Below, piece by piece: positions 9,402-17,200 of a stretch of 38,733 bases of DNA (positions within the stretch are counted from its first letter, which is position 1; each line of letters opens with the position of its first letter). Source of the DNA: Deltaproteobacteria bacterium. Lineage in GTDB: Bacteria; Desulfobacterota; Desulfarculia; Adiutricales; JAFDHD01. The notes under the pieces were generated by a model. The model was not told the origin of the DNA. It saw nothing but the letters and a program-made list of their open reading frames with translations, and ran no database searches. Position numbers and translations under genes: made by a program. Location: the NCBI GenBank assembly GCA_019308995.1, contig JAFDHD010000017.1, forward strand, positions 1 through 38,733, given 5' to 3'.

Positions 9402-9430
9402 TGGTGTCCTCTTGTTTTCATTTTTTAGTT

Positions 9431-9460
9431 ATATTTTATACAACAAACAGCTATTTGCAA
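9431..9460 (-). promoter_or_regulatory. Probable promoter of the repressor gene with operator half site
   Basis: On the minus strand, TTGCAA (9460-9455) is followed after 16 bases by TAAAAT as the -10. The half site TTGTTGTA (9446-9439, minus strand), identical to one arm of the palindrome at 9495-9510, touches the -10. Binding there would allow autorepression. The box match is moderate. Confidence 0.5.
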
Positions 9461-9489
9461 GGAAAAAAGGAATTATATGAAAAAAAAGG

Positions 9490-9519
9490 TTGACTACAAC
9501 AATTGTTGTATCTTATATT
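9490..9519 (+). promoter_or_regulatory. Rightward sigma70-type promoter with operator in the spacer
   Basis: TTGACT (9490-9495) and TATATT (9514-9519) are separated by 18 bases; read as TTATAT (9513-9518) the spacer is 17. The spacer is almost exactly filled by the perfect palindrome at 9495-9510, so a bound repressor would block RNA polymerase directly. The expected transcript start is near 9526. The next recognised gene is 400 bases downstream. Confidence 0.7.
9495..9510. promoter_or_regulatory. Operator palindrome TACAACAATTGTTGTA
   Basis: A perfect 16-base palindrome with arms TACAACAA/TTGTTGTA. One arm is repeated exactly at 9439-9446, next to the repressor promoter, and a related sequence (GACAACAA, then TTGTT) occurs at 9678-9694. 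The position, 94 bases before the S24 repressor start and inside the rightward promoter, makes it the best candidate binding site of that repressor. Confidence 0.75.
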
Positions 9520-9525
9520 TATAAA

Positions 9526-9670
9526 GGGAGGTTTGGATAGGAAAGGGTTAAAGTGAGGAAATAGGGCCGCGACCATTCTAAGAAGTTAATTATACTTATT
9601 AAATGGAATTCTTAGCAGAATATCACCTGGACTCTCTGGGCTCTTCAGACGGCCCGGTTCTAATTTTTAT
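9526..9670 (+). ncRNA. Possible short terminated RNA downstream of the operator-promoter
   Basis: If transcription starts near 9526, the next hairpin with a T-run is CTGGGC/GCCCGG (9636-9641 with 9652-9657), followed by TTCTAATTTTTAT, giving an RNA of about 140 bases. Inside it CTAAGAA (9578-9584) pairs with TTCTTAG (9609-9615). No family is recognised. It could equally be an attenuated leader of the nuclease-like gene. Both ends are predicted, not observed. Confidence 0.3.
9636..9670 (+). terminator. Hairpin plus T-run, terminator or attenuator
   Basis: CTGGGC (9636-9641) and GCCCGG (9652-9657) form a six-pair stem with one G-T pair, followed at 9658-9670 by TTCTAATTTTTAT. It lies about 110 bases after the predicted start of the operator-controlled transcript and well before the nuclease-like gene. 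Confidence 0.4.
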
Positions 9671-9853
9671 CAGTCCTGACAACAACAAGTTGTTTGAAAA
9701 AAACCAGCATAGCTGCTTGTTTTTATAAATAAGGACCTGGATGCAAACGAAACAGGGCGTATGTCATTTTGTTTATTTCAAATTAAGCAATTAATTGTTT
9801 GTTTTTAATGGTTCCCTGGTAAACGCATCTAGAAAGATAAACAGGTCGTCAGC

Positions 9854-9882
9854 TTGCTGTTAACTGATTGAATTCTTAATAA
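9854..9882 (+). promoter_or_regulatory. Possible proximal promoter of the nuclease-like gene
   Basis: TTGCTG (9854-9859), a 17-base spacer and TAATAA (9877-9882), 48 bases before the ATG at 9930. It would let the gene be transcribed independently of the operator-promoter at 9490. No TACAACAA arm is seen here. Confidence 0.4.
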
Positions 9883-9929
9883 TATTACTCATCTCAAGAC
9901 ATGAGCGAAATGAAGTTAGGAGACTAGCC

Positions 9930-10958
9930 ATGCTGCTTTTTAAAGGTCCATTTCGGGTAAATTCACTTTCCGCTTTTCTTAAGTGCCCTCGCGCCTTTTA
10001 TTTCAAGCACGTTATGGGTCTTGGCCAGGACCGAATTAATCTGAATTTGCTGGCCGGTCATGCGGCGCGGGCAGCCGTTAACCGCGCTCACCGTGAAAAG
10101 AACTGGGACGAGGATGAAATTTATGAGATTTTTTTAGGTGTCTTTGAAAAGGAGAAGGCCGGTCAAAAGGCCGAAATCCATGGCGCGGTGGACCTGGATG
10201 AGTACCGTGTCATGTTAAGGGCTTATGCCTGCCAGCCTTATAATCGTGAAGCCAGGGTCCTGGCATTGGATTCCAGGTTTTATTTTGAGATCAAACCAGC
10301 GCGCACAACTTATCATTTTGAAGGAAGGATTGACCAGCTTCTTCAGGTTGAAACCGATCTGCTGAGAGCTGAATTTCCCGATGTTTTCAAGTCTGTAAAG
10401 AAGTCCTCCATCATCCTTCACCGGTGTATTAAATTCGGCCAGCGCAGACAGACCAGTCCCTTTGAACTGGCTCTGAATATCCAGCTCGACATCCTTGCTC
10501 TGGCCTTAAAAACCGGGATCTTTAATTATCCTTTAGGCGCCATTGATCGCAGGTCTTATCAGACACCGTATTTCTGGAATATTATCCCTGATTTTCATGC
10601 AGTTTATTTCCTCAGAGATCATATCCCCTACAAGGATGACGGCGGCAGTTACCTGAAAGATGAATCGGGAAACTTCATACCCTGCGATCTTGTTTCAGAG
10701 CCCTGCCTTTTAGGCAAGAAGCAGCAGCCCTGTAAAGGCAAGCGAACTTACTGCACCAAACAGCCTCGAGGTCCGGGCATGTTTTTCACTACCCGCTCCG
10801 AGACCAGAACGCACACCATCCCCAGGGAACTCATGTCGGTCTGCGCGGCCATTCGCATGGGCCATTATCCGCGCCAACCCGGAGAACTCTGCTCTAACTA
10901 CTGTGAATTTCGCTTTACCTGCGAAACAGAAGTCCGTTCGGATGTTGAGGCGGCTTGA
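9930..10958 (+). CDS. PD-(D/E)XK nuclease-fold protein (Cas4/AddB/RecB-like) with two cysteine clusters
   Basis: A 342-residue protein. The N-terminus, FLKCPRAFYFKHV (C19), matches the opening Cys motif of iron-sulfur RecB-type nucleases. It pairs in the usual way with a C-terminal C321-x3-C325-x5-C331 (CSNYCEFRFTC), which would hold a 4Fe-4S cluster. EGRIDQLL (131-138) supplies the motif II aspartate D135. Q185-L is like motif IV. The normal D/E-x-K of motif III reads C166-I-K168, so the lysine is kept but the acid is missing. A second Cys group, C252, C259, C268, C275, lies between and is not standard. ATG has AGGAG at good spacing. Family members are 5' or 3' exonucleases in recombination, CRISPR or phage systems; activity here is uncertain because of motif III. 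Confidence 0.75.
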   Translation: MLLFKGPFRVNSLSAFLKCPRAFYFKHVMGLGQDRINLNLLAGHAARAAVNRAHREKNWDEDEIYEIFLGVFEKEKAGQKAEIHGAVDLDEYRVMLRAYACQPYNREARVLALDSRFYFEIKPARTTYHFEGRIDQLLQVETDLLRAEFPDVFKSVKKSSIILHRCIKFGQRRQTSPFELALNIQLDILALALKTGIFNYPLGAIDRRSYQTPYFWNIIPDFHAVYFLRDHIPYKDDGGSYLKDESGNFIPCDLVSEPCLLGKKQQPCKGKRTYCTKQPRGPGMFFTTRSETRTHTIPRELMSVCAAIRMGHYPRQPGELCSNYCEFRFTCETEVRSDVEAA

Positions 10959-11404
10959 AAGACCGGCAGGGGCCGGACTTATTCCTGAGGTGAAATTTTG
11001 GGCGGTGTCCCTTTATTGGGGTGACATTTTATAACCCCTTGAATTTGAAGGTAAAATTGTCAAGGGAGAAAACGCCATAACTTATTGTAAAAATTAAGAA
11101 ATTCAAATTTATCAACCAATTAAAGAAGCACCACCAAATTTTGAACTTTAAAAAAAACTGTAATTAATTGAGTAAGTTATATAGGTATTCCACTTAAATA
11201 CTTTACAGGGCCAAAATTCGGTTCATGAAAAACGTCTTTGTTTTACCCGAAGGTTTTTTCGCTCAAGGAAAAGCCTGGCCGGACTTTAAAATAATTTGAA
11301 GATGAAGACCCAGAGAGAAATTTTTAGACAAAGATAAATCTGGAACTTTCAGGGCCTGGGGATGGAGAAACGAAAACCTTACTAGCCCGCAAAGGAGAAC
11401 ATCT
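10959..11404. other. AT-rich intergenic region between nuclease-like and HTH genes
   Basis: 446 bases with no credible reading frame. The first part holds two hairpins: CCGGC/GCCGG at 10963-10976, and a stronger one at 11006-11026 followed by TTTTAT. The stretch 11080-11230 is clearly AT-rich compared with flanking genes. I see no clear promoter for the small HTH gene, although it has a good ribosome site (AAAGGAG). Confidence 0.5.
11006..11030 (+). terminator. Probable terminator of the nuclease-like gene
   Basis: TGTCCC (11006-11011) pairs with GGGGTGACA (11018-11026) with a one-base bulge around loop TTTATT, followed by TTTTAT. Confidence 0.5.
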
Positions 11405-11608
11405 ATGGTAGTCATTAATGTTGAAGTGGCGCGGGGATGGAAGGCGATCGCACGAATGATCGGAGGATCAGTTTCCACGGCGCAGCGTCTTTACCGAAGG
11501 CAGGGGCTGCCAGTGGTCTATGAAGGTCAGTCGCCTACCATGGATACCAAGAGTTATTTGGAGTGGCGCGAAAATTTGGGCAGACATAAAGTTAAGAATT
11601 TGGATTGA
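11405..11608 (+). CDS. Small helix-turn-helix DNA-binding protein
   Basis: A 67-residue protein with a good ribosome site (AAAGGAGAACATCT before ATG). The helix-turn-helix spans about residues 11-38 (GWKAIARMIGGSVSTAQRLY, then RRQGLPV). The sequence GLPV after the recognition helix and a late K-S-Y-L-E-W-R are features shared with MerR/excisionase-like and phage-associated small HTH proteins. It could be a transcription regulator, an excisionase-type factor or a DNA-end recognition protein. It follows the nuclease-like gene on the same strand but with 446 bases between, so co-transcription is doubtful. It ends at the shared hairpin at 11629-11653. Confidence 0.7.
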   Translation: MVVINVEVARGWKAIARMIGGSVSTAQRLYRRQGLPVVYEGQSPTMDTKSYLEWRENLGRHKVKNLD

Positions 11609-11628
11609 AGGTGGTTCTCGTATTTAAC

Positions 11629-11653
11629 CAGGGTCCTCAAGTCACCGGCCCTG
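11629..11653. terminator. Bidirectional terminator between HTH gene and solute-binding protein gene
   Basis: CAGGGTC (11629-11635) pairs with GGCCCTG (11647-11653) with one G-T pair. On the plus strand ATTTATT follows. It lies between convergent genes. Confidence 0.55.
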
Positions 11654-11678
11654 ATTTATTAATCCCAGCAGATGTTTC

Positions 11679-13208
11679 CTACTTTTTCAACCAGACCCGG
11701 GTCAGGTCCATGGCTTTTGTCGGATAGTTTTCCCACCAGTCCATAACCTGGACTTTCATGACCTGCAAGGTGGGCATAGAGAAGAGAAAGCCGGAGGCGG
11801 CATCCTTGGCAATGATCCTCTGGCAGAGCTTAAAATACTTTTTCTTTTCTTCTTCGTTTAAGGCCTTGAGGGCCTTGGTAAGCGTTTGTCTGAACCTCTC
11901 TGAGTCATATTGAATGTAAGATGCTGGATCGGCATACAGGTCAATGTCCCATGCTTTGGTGTGACTGTTCACTGCCAGTTGAAAGTTTTTCCTTTCAAAG
12001 ACCTCCCGGTTCCATTCTTCCCAGTCAAGGACTTCCAGCTTAACGCTGATTCCGATGCGTCCCAGCATTCTGGCCAGCACCAGGCCGGTGCGTTGAAGAT
12101 ACATATAAGGCGCAGGGAGCTTCATGACCGCCTCAAACCCATTGATGTATCCAGCTTCTTCAAGGAGCTTCCTGGCCTTTTCCGGGTTATAGGGGTAAAG
12201 GTCGGTCAGGTCCACATAATACGGCGTTACCGGCGACCAGTGAGACCCGATGGGCGCGCCGAAGCCGAACATGGCCTTGTTTATGAGCTCTTCCCGGTTA
12301 ATGGCCATGGTCACGGCCTGACGGATCTTGAGATCGTTAAAAGGTGCAGCTTTGTTATTGATGGCAAGAATCACCTCGCCCGTGCTCAGCCCGGAAAGGA
12401 CCTTGAATCGCCCATCTTGAGCCAGGGTCAGAGCGGATTTTGGTGAAGCCGAGTACCCCATGACGACATCAATCTGGCCGGCCTTGAGGGCAGCCAGGCG
12501 GGTCTTTGGGTCTGAAATGAACTTGAAGGTAACCTTATCCAGGTAAGGCAGGGCTTGGTTCCGGTATCCTTTGAATCGGATCAGCTCGAGCCGTTCGCCT
12601 CGAACCCATTGAGCGAACTTAAACGGCCCGGTGCCGACAGGGTATGTAATGGCAGGGCCATAACCCTTCATGGGCAGCATGAGTGCTTCCCCTTCACTTA
12701 AGCGCGCCAGAAAAAGAGAATCCGGCTCCTTGAGGGTTATGACCAGGGTGTTTGGGTCAGGGGTCTCGATCCGGGCAATACCCATCAGGTGTCCGTTATT
12801 TCCTCTGGATATGATCCGCTGAAGATTCCAGGCAGCCACCTTGGAAGTGAAGCGTTCACGGTTATGATATCTGGTTTTTTTACTCAGAAGGAAGGTGTAA
12901 ATACGGCCATCCATGGAAATCGTCCAGCTTTCAGCCAGACCGGGTGCCAGGTTACCATTCCTGTTCACCCTGGCCAGGCCTTCGAAGATGTTGGCGCAGA
13001 CGATTTTATGGGTAGCGGTAGAAAGGTTTATGGTCGGGTCCAGGCCGTGCGGCTCATTTGGCAGTGAAACCACCAGATGCCCTCCTTTAATCGGGGCAGG
13101 GCGTAGAGACCGGGTTACGTCAGCCTCGGCCTGAGAGATAGCTGGCGCGGCTGTCCACGTCAGGAAACAAAATAGAATGAAAAACTTAATCTGAAGCCTG
13201 CCTCTCAT
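11679..13208 (-). CDS. Extracellular solute-binding protein, family 5 (peptide/nickel type)
   Basis: The periplasmic binding component of an oligopeptide/dipeptide/nickel-type ABC importer. The ATG at 13208 is chosen because AGAGGAGAAT lies just before it and it begins a proper signal peptide (MRGRLQIKFFILFCFLTW, cleavage near ISQA-EA); the longer frame from 13247 would put a polar stretch in front. The protein has 509 residues. Family phrases: GGHLVVSLPNEPHGLDP, NIFEGLARVNRNGNLAPGLAESW, and FNDLKIRQAVTMAINREELI. No permease or ATPase gene is next to it, so it either works with a transporter encoded elsewhere or in another role. The substrate cannot be read from the sequence. Confidence 0.93.
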   Translation of the reverse strand: MRGRLQIKFFILFCFLTWTAAPAISQAEADVTRSLRPAPIKGGHLVVSLPNEPHGLDPTINLSTATHKIVCANIFEGLARVNRNGNLAPGLAESWTISMDGRIYTFLLSKKTRYHNRERFTSKVAAWNLQRIISRGNNGHLMGIARIETPDPNTLVITLKEPDSLFLARLSEGEALMLPMKGYGPAITYPVGTGPFKFAQWVRGERLELIRFKGYRNQALPYLDKVTFKFISDPKTRLAALKAGQIDVVMGYSASPKSALTLAQDGRFKVLSGLSTGEVILAINNKAAPFNDLKIRQAVTMAINREELINKAMFGFGAPIGSHWSPVTPYYVDLTDLYPYNPEKARKLLEEAGYINGFEAVMKLPAPYMYLQRTGLVLARMLGRIGISVKLEVLDWEEWNREVFERKNFQLAVNSHTKAWDIDLYADPASYIQYDSERFRQTLTKALKALNEEEKKKYFKLCQRIIAKDAASGFLFSMPTLQVMKVQVMDWWENYPTKAMDLTRVWLKK

Positions 13209-13434
13209 ATTCTCCTCTGTCCTTCTCTGATCCCGAGGTCCGGCCAATATATCTCAGATCGGTCTTATAATCCAGACAGGTATCCTCTCCAGGTTAATCA
13301 GGCAGGGTCTGATCAAATGAGGCTGGTTAAAATACTGTTTTCCCTGACGTGTTTTAAAAGGAAGTATGAAAGCGCACAGGGGTCTCCTCTGCCTTAGCAA
13401 AGGCTCCCTTTGCAGATTATTCTGTTTGAGTCAG

Positions 13435-13917
13435 CTACCTGGCCATCCACCTTTTTCTCATGAATCGAGCTTTACTGAAGGCGCTTATTTTTTTAAGCTG
13501 TTCCTCGGTAAATATCTCTTTGGCCTCTTGTATGGTCTTCAAACTCTCAATAAAAAATACAGCGCGGTTAGCCGCTCTTTTTTTGATGTTTTCTTCTAGG
13601 GCTAAATAATCAAAGGGTTCATTATCCAGCAGCTTTTTCATTTCGAGCAAAAGCTTTTGGTTTTTCTCTTTCAAGACCAGTAATTTTTCTTCCAGAGAAA
13701 AGGAGATTTCTTTGAGTCTGGCCAGTTGTTCGTCAGTCAGGTTCAGATTTTCCTTGTGTCTTTTAAGGACGAAATAAGACCTGACCGGTGACATCCACTG
13801 CATGCCCCATTTGGCCCGGTGCATGGGCCTTTGGGGCGCCTGGGCATGGGCAAAGGCAGTGCCGAGAAAAACCAGGATGATGCAAAGGACCAAGGCATAG
13901 GTAATGTTTCTCTTCAT
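13435..13917 (-). CDS. Spy/CpxP-like periplasmic protein (LTXXQ family)
   Basis: A 160-residue protein with a signal peptide (MKRNITYALVLCIILVFL, cleavage near FAHA-QA). The mature part is helical and carries the LTxxQ motif in LNLTDEQLARL, with a second, weaker copy FTEEQLKKI near the end, as expected for the Spy/CpxP/zinc-resistance (ZraP-like) group. These proteins are periplasmic chaperones or metal-stress sensors. The GGAGGAT ribosome site is strong. No two-component system is encoded beside it. Metal binding cannot be judged, as no His-rich segment is present apart from HAQAPQRPMHRA at the mature start. Confidence 0.85.
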   Translation of the reverse strand: MKRNITYALVLCIILVFLGTAFAHAQAPQRPMHRAKWGMQWMSPVRSYFVLKRHKENLNLTDEQLARLKEISFSLEEKLLVLKEKNQKLLLEMKKLLDNEPFDYLALEENIKKRAANRAVFFIESLKTIQEAKEIFTEEQLKKISAFSKARFMRKRWMAR

Positions 13918-14272
13918 TTTTATCCTCCTTGGTTAATTTATTTTTAAGGAGAAATGGGTCACCTGAATTACATAAAACCAAAGAAATAGATATCACATCA
14001 ATCTCGTTCATGCCAGTCCTTATTTCTCCAGGGGCCTTAATTTCGGAAGCCCTCGCTTTTTTTTATTGCAATTCTTGTTAATTATGTCTTAATAACAAAA
14101 TCGAATCTAAAGAAACACAATGACAGAGGTAGCAGCCTCTATTTATAAGGAGAGGCTTTGTCGCAGATCAAGCATAATAGCTTGCCAACATTTTGGTGGA
14201 AATAGCTACTTACCCTTAAAGGGTTGCAACCGTTATCTTAAGGATAAACACAATTAAAAAGTGAGGCAGGTC
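13918..14272. other. Intergenic region before the surface protein gene, with several hairpins
   Basis: 355 bases between divergent genes, without a credible frame. Three inverted repeats lie in the leader of the plus gene: AGCCTCT/AGAGGCT (14134-14157, 10-base loop), CAAGC/GCTTG (about 14169-14184) and ACCCTT-A-AAGGGT (14212-14224). They may make a structured leader. I compared them by eye with common riboswitches and found no match. No strong promoter pair is visible. Confidence 0.45.
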
Positions 14273-17200
14273 ATGAGCAGAAAATTTTATCAAAAGGTGG
14301 GGTTACTGGTACTGGTGCTGGTCTTTGGCCTTTGTTCAACCGCCTGGGCCGCTGATTATTATGTCAAGACGTCGGCAAACGGCGGAAGCGATGCCAACAG
14401 CGGCCTGGATTGGGCCAATGCCAAGGCGACTATCGGCGCTGCATTGGCTCTGGCTGACGGCAGTGACGCAATTTATGTCGCCGCGGGGACATACGCGGGA
14501 CCCATTACATTTCCTGAGGCCAATGGTATTCAACTGCTAGGCGGATATTCGGCCGCCGGTGGTGGAACGGCGGATCCCTGGACAAACACAACCGTTATTC
14601 AGGGGGGAGGGCCGGTTGTTTCGATACCCGGTATATTTACGGAAACCGAGCGATCCTATGTTGGCCTGGTTATCGACGGTTTTACCATCAAAAACGGCTC
14701 CGTGAGTAGTGGCTATACGGCTGGTATCCGGAGTTACTCCGCCGGTCTGACCATCAAGCGGTGTATTATTGAAAACAACATCGGAACCGGTTCGGCATAT
14801 GTTGGGGGGATATACGTGCTGTCTCCGTATCATGACAGTTCGTCGGTGATTTTCCAACTTCAGGAAAGTATCATTCGGAACAACACCGGGCTTTATAGCG
14901 GCGGACTCTTTTTCGACAGTAGCGGTTATCCTCAGTTCCAAATGACCAATTGTCTGATTTACGGTAACAGTGCCACCGATACCTCGGCAAATTATGCAGT
15001 TGGCGGCGTTGCTATCGGGGGTGGCGCTCAAACCATAGCCACGAGCAGCATTATCAATTGCACCTTTGCCGACAATACATCGGCGCACCCAAGCGCTGCC
15101 GTTGGCGGCATTGCCATCAATACAGAGAGTTTTACGAGCCCCGTTAACATAATAAACAGTATCGTGTGGCATTCGTCTCTGGATGATGTTTATGCGTATG
15201 GCGGATCGGCACATTCCATCAGCTACAGCGATATTTACGACAACGATTCGGGTACCGGGGTCATCCACACCAACCCGGCGTTTGCCGGGGGCGGCGATTA
15301 TCATCTGACCGCCAGTTCCGGCGGCTGTATTGACGGCGGCACATCCAGCGGCGCACCGAGTATCGATCTGGAAGGCACATCAAGGCCCCAGGGCGAGGGA
15401 TATGATATAGGGGCATACGAGTATTATGGAAGCGCGCCATCAATTGATACAGAGGATATGTTTATATCGCCAACGACCTTCAGATTTCCCTGCCCTGGTG
15501 ACATCATTATAACTGATGGTGATCCGCCGACCATTACGGCCGCCAATGACATTCGCCTCACAATCCCGGCCAATCTCAGTACTATCTGGGGCATAAGCAG
15601 TTGGTCTATTGATGAAGATTTTAGTACTGCTGAGGGCAAGATTGACACTAATTTTGGGAACGCCACCCTGGAAGATGGTGGTCGAACCCTTGTTATAGAT
15701 GTTACGACTGACTTTGCCGCCGGTGATAAATTGAAATTTAGTTACATCTGCCGCACGGAAACAGCGGCCGAAGCCGTTTCAGGAGAGACGGGTCACCTAG
15801 GTTTAAGTGTAGATGGAGATTTGACCCCTGAGGCTGAGGATACCTATACCTGGACCGTGGCGGTTATAGGGTTGTCCTCTCAGGCTAATCAGACCTTTCA
15901 GGTCGGAGATCCGTCCACAGAAATGAGCCCCATGACCATCACCGAAGATGCTAACAATACAACAATCCAGGTGGGCATCCAGGCCATAGACATCCAAATT
16001 CCATCCATGCTCAAAATGACCTGGGATACCTCCGTGACCACAGCCACCATTACAGGTCCGGCCAGCGCAAAGGTCAGCACGACCGTTACTTACAATGCTG
16101 GTGCGGATGTGGCCTATCTCTCAGTCACAGAAAATTTTGCGCCTGGTGATTCTATCACCGTCTCTGGTTTAAGATTTACCAACTTTACCGAGGCCTCATC
16201 TGCCAAAAGCTTAACCGCGGAAACAAATTGGTTCTGCTATGGCTCTGATGACAAAACCAAAGAAATCCTTGCTGGAGCACAGTATACGCTGACGGTCAAC
16301 ACCGAGGGCCAAGGCAGCGTCACGCTTGAGCCTCCTGGTGGCGCCTATGATGATGCTACCGAGGTACAGTTGACCGCCGTGCCTGACACAGGCTGGTCCT
16401 TCACCGGCTGGAGCGGTGATCTTTCCGGCTCAACCAATCCCAAAACCATTACCATGGATTCCAATAAAACTGTCACGGCCACCTTTAGTGAGGTTCCGCC
16501 GACTCAGTATGACCTGACCATGAACATTAGCGGTTGTGGCAGTGTCACGCTTGATCCTCCTGGCGGCGTTTATGATGCGGGAACAGAGGTATTTCTGAGA
16601 GCCACGCCCGACACTGGCTGGGTTTTCAGCCATTGGAGCGGCAGTCTGACAGGGTCTGCCGATGATATAAACTGCCTCATGAACGCTGACCGTAATATCA
16701 CGGCCAATTTTATTGAGCTGTCGTCCGAGTCTGATTCCGTTAGTGTGACTCTACCGGCGGGAGCGACTACAGCCCATTATCGAATTTTATCCATTCCTCT
16801 GATGACCGAGGCTCGCAATCCAGTGGACCTGCTCGGCCCGCAGATCGGAATCTACGATACGACCCTGATGCGTATCGCTCACTGGGATCATCATCCCGCG
16901 CCGGCGCATTTCGGGGAGTTCAACGATTGGGATGAGACCGACAACGTTAAACCTGGGGATGCGGCCTGGTTCTTGTTCCGCTATGGTAAGACACTGACCT
17001 TTGAAGGGACCAAGACGCCGACGGCTACAGGTCCTGGTGACCAGCAAGGCTACTTTGTTGACATCTACAATGGCTGGAGCCAGATTGGCAACCCCTTTAA
17101 TTTTGCCATTGACGTGGACTCGATCATTGTTATTGATAGTCCGACCGGGGGCGAGGAGCTCCTGGTCAACGCAGCCAATGAAATCACCCAGCAGGTCTTT

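Larger units (their letters stand above)
9402..9929. other. Regulatory intergenic region between repressor and nuclease-like gene
   Basis: A 528-base, AT-rich gap. It contains promoters in both directions, an operator palindrome and half site, and a hairpin followed by a T-run; these are listed separately. A 41-codon frame (9603-9728) has no ribosome site and is not called as a gene. A third imperfect inverted repeat, AACAA-G-TTGTT, is at 9684-9694. Confidence 0.7.

Noticed and set aside
8952-9428. 158-codon plus-strand frame over the repressor gene
   Set aside because: It is antisense to the complete repressor; its sequence mirrors repressor codons and has no known domain.
9603-9728. 41-codon frame between repressor and nuclease-like gene
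   Set aside because: No ribosome site, no recognisable sequence, and it overlaps the proposed hairpin terminator.
14101-14230. Possible cyclic-di-GMP or other riboswitch
   Set aside because: Hairpins are present, but the conserved words of known classes are missing on both strands; the similarity of GGCTTTGTCGC on the opposite strand to a GEMM core is too short.
14537-15304. 255-codon minus-strand frame within the surface protein gene
   Set aside because: It is antisense to a strongly supported protein with repeats and a signal peptide, and shows no motif or ribosome site.
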